Below are positions 12,901-22,400 of a stretch of DNA of 64,000 bases, in pieces. Made by a program: the position numbers and the translations under genes. This DNA is from Trachythela sp. YZ-2020. Its lineage: Eukaryota > Cnidaria > Anthozoa > Malacalcyonacea > Clavulariidae. Each line of letters opens with the position of its first letter. Position 1 is the stretch's first letter. The stretch covers positions 682,001-746,000 of the forward strand of contig JADLSH010000367.1 in NCBI GenBank assembly GCA_016169945.1, in the 5' to 3' direction. A model generated the notes under the pieces. The model had not been told where the DNA came from. It saw only the letters and a program-made list of their open reading frames with translations, and searched no databases.

Positions 12901-15234
12901 AAGAGACAAATGTTGGCAAACCATCCCAAGTGTGGTCCACCCATTAACATCCAACATTTCCCCTTAAAAGTAAAATCACGAACAGCTCTTAGCCAATCAA
13001 AACTCTTGAATTATTTTCAATAAATAATAAAGAAAAATAAGGAAGTAGGGTACGTTGGGGCACATTATAAATGGCATAATGGTTAAGGTTTTGTATTGGG
13101 GATTAGCTATCACCAATTTATAGCCATTTATAAATGCCTTGTCTGTAGATATCCAGTATTTTTAAGTGCCCTGTCAATATTTTTCCAATGCACAGGGGGG
13201 GCATTCTATGTACAAAGGTTTGAAGATATCCGACATGAAGTTACAATATGGGCTGGCGTAATAGTGTGAGAAAGACAGTAGTACTGTTGTTGGTCTTGGC
13301 ATTAGAAAAAGCTTGCCTTGTGGATATTCAGCATATAATTTACATGTACATCCTGGGCCAATGCCCATATTTCACATAACATTACAATACATCTATAAGT
13401 GTTCTATAAAATTTGTTCCAACTGTGTATGCATTATCCCTTTAATAATACAGTTCTCTGATCAACGCCCAAGGTTCCCTTTTAATGCCATAATTAGAATT
13501 TCTGCCTGACTAATGAGCATCTGTACGTTATGACCTTTGCATTATGAATTTCAATGTGAATGACAAAATTCAAGTACAGTATTTCCAGACAATAATTATT
13601 GTACAACATAGGCAAATGTTTACTTAAAAAACCTATCTTAAACATCAAAACATGTAACCTCTTCATAAATTCAAAATATAAAGATTTATGGACTAGACAA
13701 ACTCGCTAAGTTTGTTGACGGACAGGTGCAAGAAAGCCTCAAACCGCCCACAAGCTCAAAATATGACCGAATAATTATATAATACACGAGTATACAAGAT
13801 CAAAATTTCTTAGTAAAACCGTCGTCGTTATTGAAAATACAAATAACAAAGTCTTGAAAATACATAAATAAGATAAACGTGCTCAGTGAAAAAGCTCTGC
13901 TTTGATTTGTAGTACAAAAGTACCTTTCATTTTCTAAACTTTCATCGACACTGATTGTATCATTTGATCGGACGGACAAACTTGTCGGACGTTCCGGTGT
14001 TGGAGAGTCTGAATCATCGTCAATATTTTTATTGTTTAGCATCTGCTGTAAAACGTCGTTTTCAGAAGGCATCTCATTGTGTTTTTCCTCTGTAGTTGTA
14101 GACATTTCTGCAAGATTTTTGGCTAAGCACTCTTTCAACAAAATCCTGCGGCCATTTGGGCAATTGGGCCCATTTGCTAAATCATCACATATCCCATCAC
14201 GCAATGCGAAGATTACCCAAAGAAGAAGCAGGAAGTACGTCACAAGATAATGGCGGCGGTGCATTGCACGAAACATAGTATGGCTTGAGGCAAAATTAAT
14301 AGGGCTTGAAGTTTTTGTCTTTTATAAACTAAGCAACGCTCTTTATACGCCATATACACTGCTGCTACCAGACATTTGTACAAAGGCAACCAATAAGGCA
14401 GGCACGTAGTTAATATGGCACGTATCCATGTACGCGCTAAAAGGAAATGGAGTTGATCAATATTTACACAATGGAGCACTTGCTAGCCCGTGCACTACAA
14501 GCGACTCAGTTAGCAAAAAATTTTAACATGCTCATTTGTACGCAGCCTTCTTTACAATGTCTTTAGCAAATTGTCATATTAAATGGTTGCTAGCGCGACC
14601 ATTATCTCATATCCCGCAGGTTAAGTGAATATTACACAATAGAGTAATACATTGAACCCAGCAACTCGTCAATAAATTATCATCACAAACGATTTTGACA
14701 ATCTACCAATGCTTGAAGCGCTCAGATCAACAGAACCTCAGATCTAGCTTTCTCGATATATGAGCAACTAACCCTAATCTTAACCCCCAACCTATATTAA
14801 ACCCTAACCCTAATAATCCGTAATGCCTATTTCGGTTGCTCATATATCGAGAAAGAGCCGATACACCGGCTGTCCGGCTTACAGGTCACGAAAGTCGCAA
14901 CTCTAGAATAGCTACTCTAAACTCGAGCATATATATGTTAATAAAATGGAGGTAAATTTGCTTCATGTACAGTTTAACTAGATGTCATACGCCATGACAA
15001 ATACTATGCTTACTGAATTTCCAACGACTCAGTAGACTGCGTGTCTTTCGTCTCAGATTCGCTTGTATTTAATTCTTGCTCCTCATTAAACTCTTCATCA
15101 TCTAAGTTAAAACTTGCAGAGCCGCTAGAGTTCATGCGAAAGACCACAGTAGGTAGTGACTTAGCTTTCTGGCGGCCATGAAATGTTGTACCATTCGTAG
15201 CGTGTGATATCGGTGCCACTAGTTCGGTAGACAT
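935..15234 (-). CDS. GRAMD1: GRAMD1/Aster-like sterol transfer protein, 17 exons, 3' end missing
   Basis: Exons in transcription order: 15014-15234, 13924-14145, 11822-11860, 10083-10215, 9458-9499, 8470-8551, 8053-8156, 7815-7910, 6980-7288, 6251-6587, 5812-5864, 5423-5513, 4545-4660, 4020-4067, 3651-3742, 3493-3542, 935-1063. All junctions are GT-AG and every phase agrees, giving about 721 codons. The long N-terminus is Ser/Glu-rich. The GRAM domain (about residues 220-335) shows CALQRDIL, RLYVSQSWLCFYANIF, TKEKTALVIPNA and FFTSFISRD. An acidic then basic linker follows, then a VASt/ASTER domain (about 530-690) with DVDRLYEYLF, APW-like EPW, GVPYADSF and WGFVK. Family members sit in the ER, bind plasma-membrane lipid through GRAM and move sterol through VASt. 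Oddities: the segment after WGFVK is shorter than in vertebrates and lacks the usual DYF block, so one symmetric phase-1 exon may be missed. No transmembrane exon is seen, so the 3' end is probably left of the window. The gene subtype is not resolvable. Confidence 0.9.
1476..1562 (+). repeat. Dispersed 88-bp repeat, copy 1 (left of SINE)
   Basis: Nearly identical to 1757-1850: the shared core includes 'ctcggcatctcgttcgata' and 'ggaatattcgaacgaaaat'. The two copies lie in direct orientation on either side of the tRNA-derived SINE. A third partial copy lies inverted at about 3172-3215. Function unknown. Confidence 0.65.
1563..1683 (-). mobile_element. tRNA-derived SINE (Pol III A and B boxes)
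   Basis: On the minus strand an A box (TAGCTCAGTTGG, 1661-1672) and a B box (GGTTCGATTCC, 1618-1628) are both intact, and the T arm pairs as GCAGG/CCTGC. The acceptor stem does not pair and the anticodon stem has mismatches, so this is a SINE head and not a functional tRNA. Downstream is a hairpin-forming body (gttgca...tgcaac) and 'tggctaggtctt'. A body copy lacking most of the tRNA head occurs at 3118-3173. It lies in a GRAMD1-like intron, in sense orientation. Confidence 0.75.
1757..1850 (+). repeat. Dispersed 88-bp repeat, copy 2 (right of SINE)
   Basis: Direct-orientation partner of 1476-1562, with a few substitutions and a 2-base insertion ('gtagaaggtg' against 'gtaggtg'). Confidence 0.65.
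2833..2944. mobile_element. piggyBac-like MITE, copy 1
   Basis: The 112-bp element starts ttaacccattagctggca and ends tgccagttaatggttaa. TTAA stands at both ends and the next bases are CCC-like, as in piggyBac-type MITEs. The interior is about 90% like the copy at 8575-8674. It sits in the large intron between the last two GRAMD1-like exons. Superfamily inferred from the TTAA target site. Confidence 0.7.
3118..3215 (-). repeat. Truncated SINE body fused to an inverted 88-bp repeat fragment
   Basis: 3118-3173 repeats the SINE body seen at 1563-1620 ('gacctagccag', 'ttgcaaaaaatg', 'ggcagga') but stops inside the tRNA-like B-box arm. It is joined directly to the inverted core of the 88-bp repeat ('atattcgttcgaatattcc'). 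This is a rearranged junction of the two repeats that lie side by side at 1476-1850. Confidence 0.55.
3236..3448. mobile_element. pogo/Tigger-like MITE, copy 2
   Basis: The 213-bp element has about 20-bp inverted termini (left 'tctactcgtttaagcgccg', right the near-exact reverse complement) and TA flanks at 3234-3235 and 3449-3450. The interior is built from repeated 'gcgccgc...aataagcgccgc' modules. It lies immediately downstream of a GRAMD1-like exon (ends 3493). Superfamily inferred. Confidence 0.65.
5005..5290. mobile_element. SINE-like repeat with CCGGAGTACCCGGAG core
   Basis: Carries 'gagggaggaaaaccggagt', 'acccggagaaaaaccctcg' and 'ggggagaaccaacc', followed by a tRNA-like tail (cttaactcagaggtaaggg ... 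gcgcgctaacggcatctgcc). Diverged copies lie at 57460-57705 and 58559-58767. The core resembles repeats I recall from several marine invertebrate genomes. It lies in a GRAMD1-like intron. Confidence 0.5.
8575..8674. mobile_element. piggyBac-like MITE, copy 2
   Basis: A 100-bp copy of the element at 2833-2944, with TTAA at both ends and conserved 'acgccagacgattttaa'. It lies 24 bp upstream, on the minus strand, of the exon that opens the GRAM domain. Confidence 0.7.
8888..9156. repeat. Large inverted-repeat (fold-back) element
   Basis: Two arms of roughly 120 bp around a short spacer near 9015-9040. 'attcaaatgttcagtcatgca' on the left mirrors 'tgcatgactgaacatttgaat' on the right, and 'ctggatgatttaaaatatgcg' mirrors 'cgcatattttaaatcatccag'. 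The outer ends are 'cgaatcgcgaatttcgg' and 'agaatttcgcaattcg'. No coding potential. It is a MITE-like fold-back within a GRAMD1-like intron. Confidence 0.7.
10281..10442. repeat. Fold-back palindrome with CGAAGG centre
   Basis: A near-perfect 162-bp palindrome whose centre is 'gagtccgaaggacgag'. It includes 'caaagacctcaaaatagcac' and its exact mirror. A single arm ('tttcgagtgcaattt ... aacatgcacgagtg') reappears alone at about 29449-29486. It lies in a GRAMD1-like intron. Confidence 0.75.
10600..10945. repeat. CCAAT-bearing repeat with four 21-bp tandem units
   Basis: 10787-10870 holds four 21-bp units (ttgttacagatttttgcac plus 2 bases). They are flanked by inverted 'gctgattggttgatttt' (about 10736-10752) and 'gaaatcaaccaatcagc' (about 10892-10908). 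A third CCAAT-type box ('gaccaatcag') lies just before the array. Because 21 is a multiple of 3 the array stays open in several frames, which makes artificial open frames. I see no gene. Confidence 0.6.
11993..12079. repeat. Short fold-back palindrome
   Basis: Arms 'ggtccatactggaaaaatat' and 'atatttttcagtacggacc' surround a central 'gagaccaaaggtcgag' hairpin. Its centre resembles those of the fold-backs at 10281, 21021 and 54568. Confidence 0.6.
12809..12899. mobile_element. piggyBac-like MITE, second family
   Basis: A 91-bp element bounded by TTAA, starting ttaacccattaatacccaac and ending tgcttaatgggttaa. Termini match the 2833/8575 family but the interior differs, so it is a related but separate family. 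It lies in a GRAMD1-like intron. Confidence 0.65.
14747..14861. repeat. Inverted repeat enclosing degenerate telomere-like CCCTAA units
   Basis: Perfect 21-bp inverted arms (ctttctcgatatatgagcaa core) lie at about 14748-14768 and 14836-14858. Between them are 'aaccctaatcttaaccccca' and 'aaccctaaccctaata', degenerate copies of the animal telomere repeat. It lies in the first intron of the GRAMD1-like gene. Confidence 0.65.
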
Positions 15235-17165
15235 TGGATCACGGTGGTCTTGGTTGTAAAATAATATATATCGAATTTCTAGACGTCTTCTACGTCTGTA
15301 TAATGGTCAAATATATTCGGTACCAAGCGGCAAATACTTTCAGTAATTGAATAATATATTTCAATATATGTCAGTTTCCTTCACCTACTATCAGTTTACT
15401 TAGAAATAAATATACTGTCTTATATTGGCTGTTGGAAAATCACACCACGCAACTGTTTATCATATCATTATTCATATGACCAAAATACACAGCAGGTAAC
15501 TGATATTGATGATTCCACAGGAAGAATATAAAGTGCTTCAGTTGAGGAGTTTACGTACATCCGGCTAGGTGCGGGGTTACCGTGGGTACAGGCAAATTAA
15601 GTTTGTCTACATGATGTCATGATTACACTATATGGTGGCCTTGGTGGGCAGTATTTATTTGGATATTTAGTGAAAATACTTGTATGAGTTCGATCATTTT
15701 TTAATGATGCATAAGAGCAATATGAAATTGTCACGATTTGTGTCGTAAACTGCTCCTCAAAAACTCAAAACGATAATTAGGTATATATCAGCCGGTCTTT
15801 TTACAAAAAAAAATTACAAAAAAGTCTTGTCTCTTTCAATTGTATCCGTTAATTAAGCGGCGGTAGATATTTGTTTTCCGAATGACCAGATGATAGAAAT
15901 GAATAACTAGCATTTATTTCAGTCATATATCGCTATGAATAATCAAAATTCACAAATATATCTACGTATCAGTTATAAACTACGAGAAACTACTGTACTA
16001 TAGCATAGCTAGTCCATCTACGTGACAGCAGGTGTAAAGACAAAAGTTATACATGATGTGACGCAACACTATATATATAGACTTAAATTCGGAACCATTG
16101 AAAAGATAAGGTGTCGCAAGTCCAGTATATAATCTGTGAGATGTTTATGGTCGAATTTGATTTCATAATTATAGTCTATAGACGGGGTTTGCTTGGAACC
16201 GCAGGTACCTAAAATGCCAAAGAATTCAGCCTGCACGTGTGTCTTTCCTTTCTACGTAGACTACAGTACTATAGGCTATATCTCTCCATGTAATTAGCGT
16301 ATAGCCAAAGGGCGTAATTTTGCCGGTATCATAATCTGGTTGCGAATATATATAAACATGAAGTCTACATAGCTATATTCATTGAACGAATATAGTTATA
16401 CTAAACTTAATAAACTAGAAGTACATTTTTCAACCTGAACTATGAATAGAACAATTATTCATGGAACTATATGTTATGTACTATAGTGTATAATTATTAA
16501 AATTTGGTTTAGTCAATGACGACAGTCATATATTATATATGTTTCCCAAAACTAGACTAGAGTCAGTATCATATCCATTTGCATGCGTGACTTTGGGGAA
16601 CTAAATGTGACAGTTCTATTCAGGAAAAGGCAGTTTTATTTTAGGAAGACTTTTCCCATTTATCTATTCAATCTCTCACTCGTTTCCTGAAGAATACATA
16701 TATATAAGCCAAAGGTCAAAGAAAGTACGTAATACTAATATAGTCAATGACACGCAGCGGCCGATATATAGCTATATATGAGGATGCAATTGGAATTTAT
16801 TCAACTATATCACGTTGCTAGGAATGTGACTCGTGTATTTTTCCACACACCCGCGGCTGATATATTTCCTTTTTCTATGCTGATAGTTTCGCATTTAATA
16901 AATTAATACATTTATACGTATATAAACAACCTGCATGATCAGGCGTGCAGCTCTTGCTAAATATCCACTGTATAATTATAGGGTACAGTTCTTACCAAAT
17001 AATAATTGCAATTCATCAATTATAAAGTATATTTACCAAAAAGGAGTACTTTCAATTGCCTTTTGGCCAGTTTTGGGTATCATAACTTATCAAACTGTTG
17101 TATGTATGCAACTGTGTAACACGTCGCTAATACAAAAGTTAAATAACGCTTAACTCAATATAATA
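15235..17165. other. Intergenic AT-rich stretch upstream of the GRAMD1-like gene
   Basis: It should hold the GRAMD1-like promoter, but I see no confident TATA or initiator element. Several short 'tatatata' runs occur. A minus-strand open stretch near 15490-15570 follows an acceptor-like 'cacctag' but has no partner exon and no family resemblance. Confidence 0.4.
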
Positions 17166-17414
17166 GGGCCATTTATACGGGGAAAATAAGTCGCGACTTA
17201 CATAAGACGCGTCTTATATAAGATGCGAACACACTCGTATAAATGGTCAAATCTAATAAGTCGCGACTTATTGTGAAACAGCCTGAACCCCTGTTCTTAT
17301 TTAAGTCGCGACTTACTAGAATTTGACCATTTATATACGAGTGTGTTCGCGTCTTATATAAGACGAGTCTTATGTATAAGTCGCGACTTATTTTCTCCCG
17401 TATATATAAGGCCC
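17166..17414. mobile_element. MITE with repeated 12-bp palindromes AAGTCGCGACTT
   Basis: A 249-bp element with inverted ends 'gggccatttatacggg' and 'cccgtatatataaggccc', flanked on both sides by 'taata' (17161-17165 and 17415-17419). AAGTCGCGACTT occurs four times (near 17188, 17258, 17304 and 17376) and AAGACGCGTCTT-like palindromes lie between. This regular array of self-complementary sites inside a transposon-like unit may represent protein binding sites; that is inference. Confidence 0.65.
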
Positions 17415-19458
17415 TAATATAGTATATCGTAGTGCATCGCGCCTCGTAGTATTACACAAAAAAAGTATAGTTAACCCTTTCAGTTTCTAATCTCGACTCC
17501 TCAAAATAGCAACGAAGACGGGTCTTTTGTCTTTTGAACTTCAAATGGGTCTTCAAATTCTAAGTAAATAGGAAATCAAACGAAACGAATATATGCATGT
17601 ACCGTGGACTTACCCATTTTTTACTCGCGCTTCTCTAAATTTAAACGCTGGATTAAAATCCCAACCCTTTTTTTAGTCAGGATTTGAAAAGAGTGGAGTG
17701 TTTCTCAATCATCAACTTTAGTCCTGCTTTTTTAATCTAAAAGATTGGAACAAGCCCAACCAGTCCATAATCATATTTTGAAACTAATGTAAACTTCATT
17801 CCGACCAGAAAAATTCACAAGTCAAAGATTAAATTCAAATAGAATGGATAAATTTAAACGGACATATTTTGAATGGAGAAAGTCTAGCTTACAATTAAAT
17901 AATTTAAACTTGAAGTTTAATCTATACTATAATCTATATACGCGTATAGCTATATAATTGTTGAGCAAAAGAGGGTGGACATGCATGAGAGACTATATAG
18001 TGGCGTATTGCGTGCACTAAAACATGAATATACATCATGACCTTATGATTTATGTATATGCGTTTCTCTATTTCTAGACTGAGTTTCATGCATTTTAACG
18101 CCTTATTCTGTTAACTAAAAGTATAATTGAAACTTGTGACGGGAAGACTATATTAGTATATATATATATATATATATCGTCACATCAGCTTGAAAATACA
18201 AGTTAGAATAGGATTACCATGCATATATATCCATGCAGTTAAATCGATCCTTTGCCAGAACTATTCTTTGTTTCAAGAACTTGTTAAAGAGAAACTAGTA
18301 ATATACACTTAAAAACGGTGTGGCCAAAAGGCGTGGGAGAATGATGCATAACAAAGCCAAGGAAATTATGTCAAACATTTTGCTGTAACAATTAGTAAAT
18401 ATATGACTTAAGCAATGATATCGAAAATGATAAAACGTTATAGTGTATATGGTTTTCTTTCATACATATGATATATGCACAACTGCGGATGCATGTGAAC
18501 ATCAGCATGTGGTCATTGCCATTGCCCATGCATTGGTCCATGCAGTACCAATGTATATACCGATTGTCGCACTGATAATTTATCTTAGTTAAATAATAAT
18601 TGGTAAACAAGCTTATGACAGGGGAAAAACTAACATTCTGTAAAAGTGGAAAAGTTACTACAATGTCAATGCGACTGAATGGTAATGTCAACGACAACGT
18701 TATATATCTAGTTCACTGATATGACACGTATAATTATACAAATTAGTTCATTATGGAATGAATAATCGCCAAGACCAAGCTAGTGCAAGGCGGCAAAGCC
18801 AAAAGACAAAGTCAAGATACAATACTCAATAGTCAATACTCCAATTGTGTCAATGTGCTTAGACTTGGGCCTGCAGAGTGCAGTAAAGTAATTGCTTGCT
18901 TGCTACTATATAGGCTACAATAGTCAATATCGAAGAGAATAGATTTTTGAAGGACGTTTGCATGTCGTTTACGAAAAAGCAATTGAGATGAGTTTCAGTA
19001 TGAATGCTTGCATATTATGTATACACTGTGCACTTAATCACTATGTCTATGATAGCACTGATGTGTAGAACGGTGATGAAAAAGGTCATTATTACATTAA
19101 ATACTAAATAATGGCGCAGTCGTGTCACGACCTTGCACTAAAAACTCAGACAGGTGGTATACGTTTCGAAAAACGTTCAAATTAAACGACAAAAGAAAGC
19201 GTATACGTGCCAAGCTAGCTAGGATTACGAATTTGAACATTTTTATATTTATGTCACAATGCAATAAATATGCCAGCACAATGGCTAAATCAATAATTTA
19301 AATATATGAATTCCTCCCTTCCATGCTTCAATTTCGTACACTTGAGTAACATTATACGGAAGCCTGCGGCTGATTTTACATTAACCTGCAAAGTTTAATA
19401 CACTGTCAATCTGTCATTGCAGGAAAGACTATATACTGCCAGTATCATACAAGCCTAC
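17415..19458. other. Intron or intergenic, mostly no feature
   Basis: AT-rich, with a (TA)n run at about 18159-18178. One 21-nt candidate micro-exon (17614-17634, minus) is described under the unidentified gene. A minus-strand open stretch at 17462-17567 follows an acceptor-like 'ttacttag', but its phase does not fit the neighbouring exons. Confidence 0.4.
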
Positions 19459-22400
19459 CTTATAATATGTTGACGAGGTGTGAAGACATCTTGTAAACTG
19501 CGACTTTTCCTCTTCAGAATTTTGAATTTCTTTTTCATCTTATACCCCATGAGCTGGCGTCGACGTTGAAGTCGTGCTATTGCAGCGAGAAAAGCGGATG
19601 AAAATATTTGACATTCCAGTAATTGCCGTCGTTATATCATGTATTATGAGCGAAATCACTTAACCTCGGCGAACAACCGATGAACCTTAAACTTCTATAT
19701 AGACTAAGTAAACCTTTAAAATAATCTACAGCTATATCAAATGGATACTAAAACCACTTCCTGTGCAATAAAAGCTCCTATTACTGTAAAAATCCATGGT
19801 TGCAAACAGTCTCCAATCGTGTTTATATATATATATATCGCGTGATAACGGAATGTTCAAAGTTCAACCTACCTTACTCGGTAAACGATAGTATATGTAT
19901 TGTACAATATTGCCTACGGTCGGCGTTATGTCTTATGAACACAAGCTTGGAAAAACAAACAATTTAATGACACGCATGCAAACCCGCGTATCAGAGTCAT
20001 ATAAATTCCTGGTAAAAATATACTTGGTCTTTATATGTATAGACTTCCGCAGTGTTAACTATGGATTAGCCTATGGCTATGTAATCACCCCGAATCAACA
20101 ACACAGTCGCCCACGCCGAATCAGACCGTATATCATTGAACACAGTTTAGTATGACTTAATATACATTATAGACTATATACTTATTAGGATCATACAAAA
20201 TTCAAAATGATTTATGCCCACAAACGGCAGCCAACTTCACCTCAATAGTCACTATCGTATCCCTATACATTCTCACTGATTTAGATTGGAATTTTTCAAA
20301 AGTGGGTAGGTTAAGATTATAATGGTGTGCAGTGATTATTATCTCAACAATTATTCTCAGATAAAAATTCCACTATCATATCATGTATCATTAAAATATT
20401 CATCATGATGATTGTCAATTTGAACTTGGATTTTTTAAAAGTGAGGAGACTATATGAAGTGCATGCAGTGATGATATATGCGTTGCTATATAAAGGTGAG
20501 TTCTTTGTGATTAGCTCAACAGTTATTCTCAGTGAAACAAAGGCACTGGTATCCTATTAAGGAGTCTCATTCAATATGTACACACAATTAAGTTTCCGCC
20601 GATTAAAGAATAACTTGCGTCAATAAATATTTTGCTGAAGAGTAGCTTTTTAAGTGCGACAATTACATAAAGCATTGAATGACTTTGCAAATATTTCTTA
20701 ACTATTTAATTTTATCTTTAGACTTGTCCGCAATCTTTCAAAGTTTTCTACAGAATTAAGAGCGAAAGAGCAGCGAAAAAACATGCAGTTCACGATAGTT
20801 TAATATATCCTAAACGTTTCGCCGATTAAGGCTTCTTCATGAGTATAGGAATAACTTATAACAATGCTTATACGCCCTATTTATACTTGCAAGACTAATT
20901 ATTTACATACCAATGGATCTTACATATTTTCTCTTACCAGTTTTGAGGTAAGCGAAAATATATATATATATATATATATATATAGGCCTATATATTAATT
21001 TAACAATTATTCTCCGAAGGCGAGGTGAATATCGGTGAATAAAAACCGAGACGAAGTCGAGGTTTTTGTTCACCGATATTCACCGAGCCCGATCCCGTTC
21101 TCCCACAATAATTTGGCGTGTATTGTTTTTGTTTTCCGTATTTTCGTATATAGCGGGCTTGGATTATTTAACCTTCATTTTAGATTATGTCCAGACGTTT
21201 TCAGGCGTTTATAGTCATGATATCCACCGAAACCAACTATTCACTGAATGTGCGAAATAAAGCTACTTTCAAATACAATGGAGTCCAGAACAGGAGCGAG
21301 AAATACTTTTTCCAGTTCGTCATTATGACAAGGGTTTTAGCCATTATGCACAGGGTTCCACGGTGTCCGATTCTCAATCTCGCGATGTAGCTAGACTTCT
21401 CCAAGTTTCTCGGCAGTTACTCTGGAGGGGTGGGTTGAGTATATATAACGGTGCAATTTTGAGAATGTTGTCAAACTACTTCAAAATTGAAGAAAAACGC
21501 ATCTAATATACTAGAATATTACGGTTACCCGTAATGGAGCAACAGGCTCTGTGGGACTATAACCTGTCTTATTTGACAAAGATAGTGTAAATAATTAAAT
21601 AAATAAAATAAAAATATGGCAGAGGCATGACTGATGACTCCTTTGATATTGCGCTGCTCTTTCACAATGGTATAGTTCTCAATTGGGCTTATTTTTGAAG
21701 ACTGAAGACTGATTACGACCTGAAAATCATTTGCAGCATTGTCTATTAAAGTCCGACAGTATGGAAACACTCTAATGTTGGGAACCAGCGGTTTTGTTAA
21801 GTTGAAACAATGTATATTACACCGCCTTATTAAGTACATCACAGGCTACAACACTGCCACAAAATGTCATCATTATCATATTGTGTCTAAGATGGGTCAG
21901 GTGATATCGCATGATCATAGCGCGACACAGGTCAATATCACGCGATACGATTGTCACAGACAAACAACTTCACCAAAACCTCAGTGTGACGCACACCCCA
22001 TGGTACCTGCATAGTTAATGTCTGAAAATTTACCCACTCAACAATTATAAAAGAATCAATATAATTTAGTGTTAGCAGCAATAAAAACGTACTCATAAAT
22101 TTTACGCAAGACTGCAAATATTTCTTATCAATTCTCAAACGTCTGTGTGGCGACACTACAGTCTACATGAGGAAGCGCCATGCAAGAGCGAGCGAGATTT
22201 TCATTTTAAACGGTACAGATATAAGCCGAAGTAATATTTCTTTTAGTTTTATTCGAGTAACCTGTTCCGTTTTGAACAGGTTCCATTGTTGAAAAGAATG
22301 ACTCTCTTTCTCGCGCTCTCCTTTACCCCGATACGTCGTGTTATGTACAATATAGTGCAACGACACAGAACCCGACTATTATTCCAACAGGGTATCGCGA

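Noticed and set aside
14105..14276. Alternative start with a hydrophobic signal-like N-terminus (MFRAMHRRH...) for the GRAMD1-like gene
   Set aside because: Splicing from 15014 to 14145 is phase-exact and removes this segment. A secretory signal is not expected for this cytosolic N-terminus.
15480..15570. Minus-strand 32-codon open stretch after 'cacctag' as a terminal exon
   Set aside because: No in-phase upstream partner and no recognisable residues.
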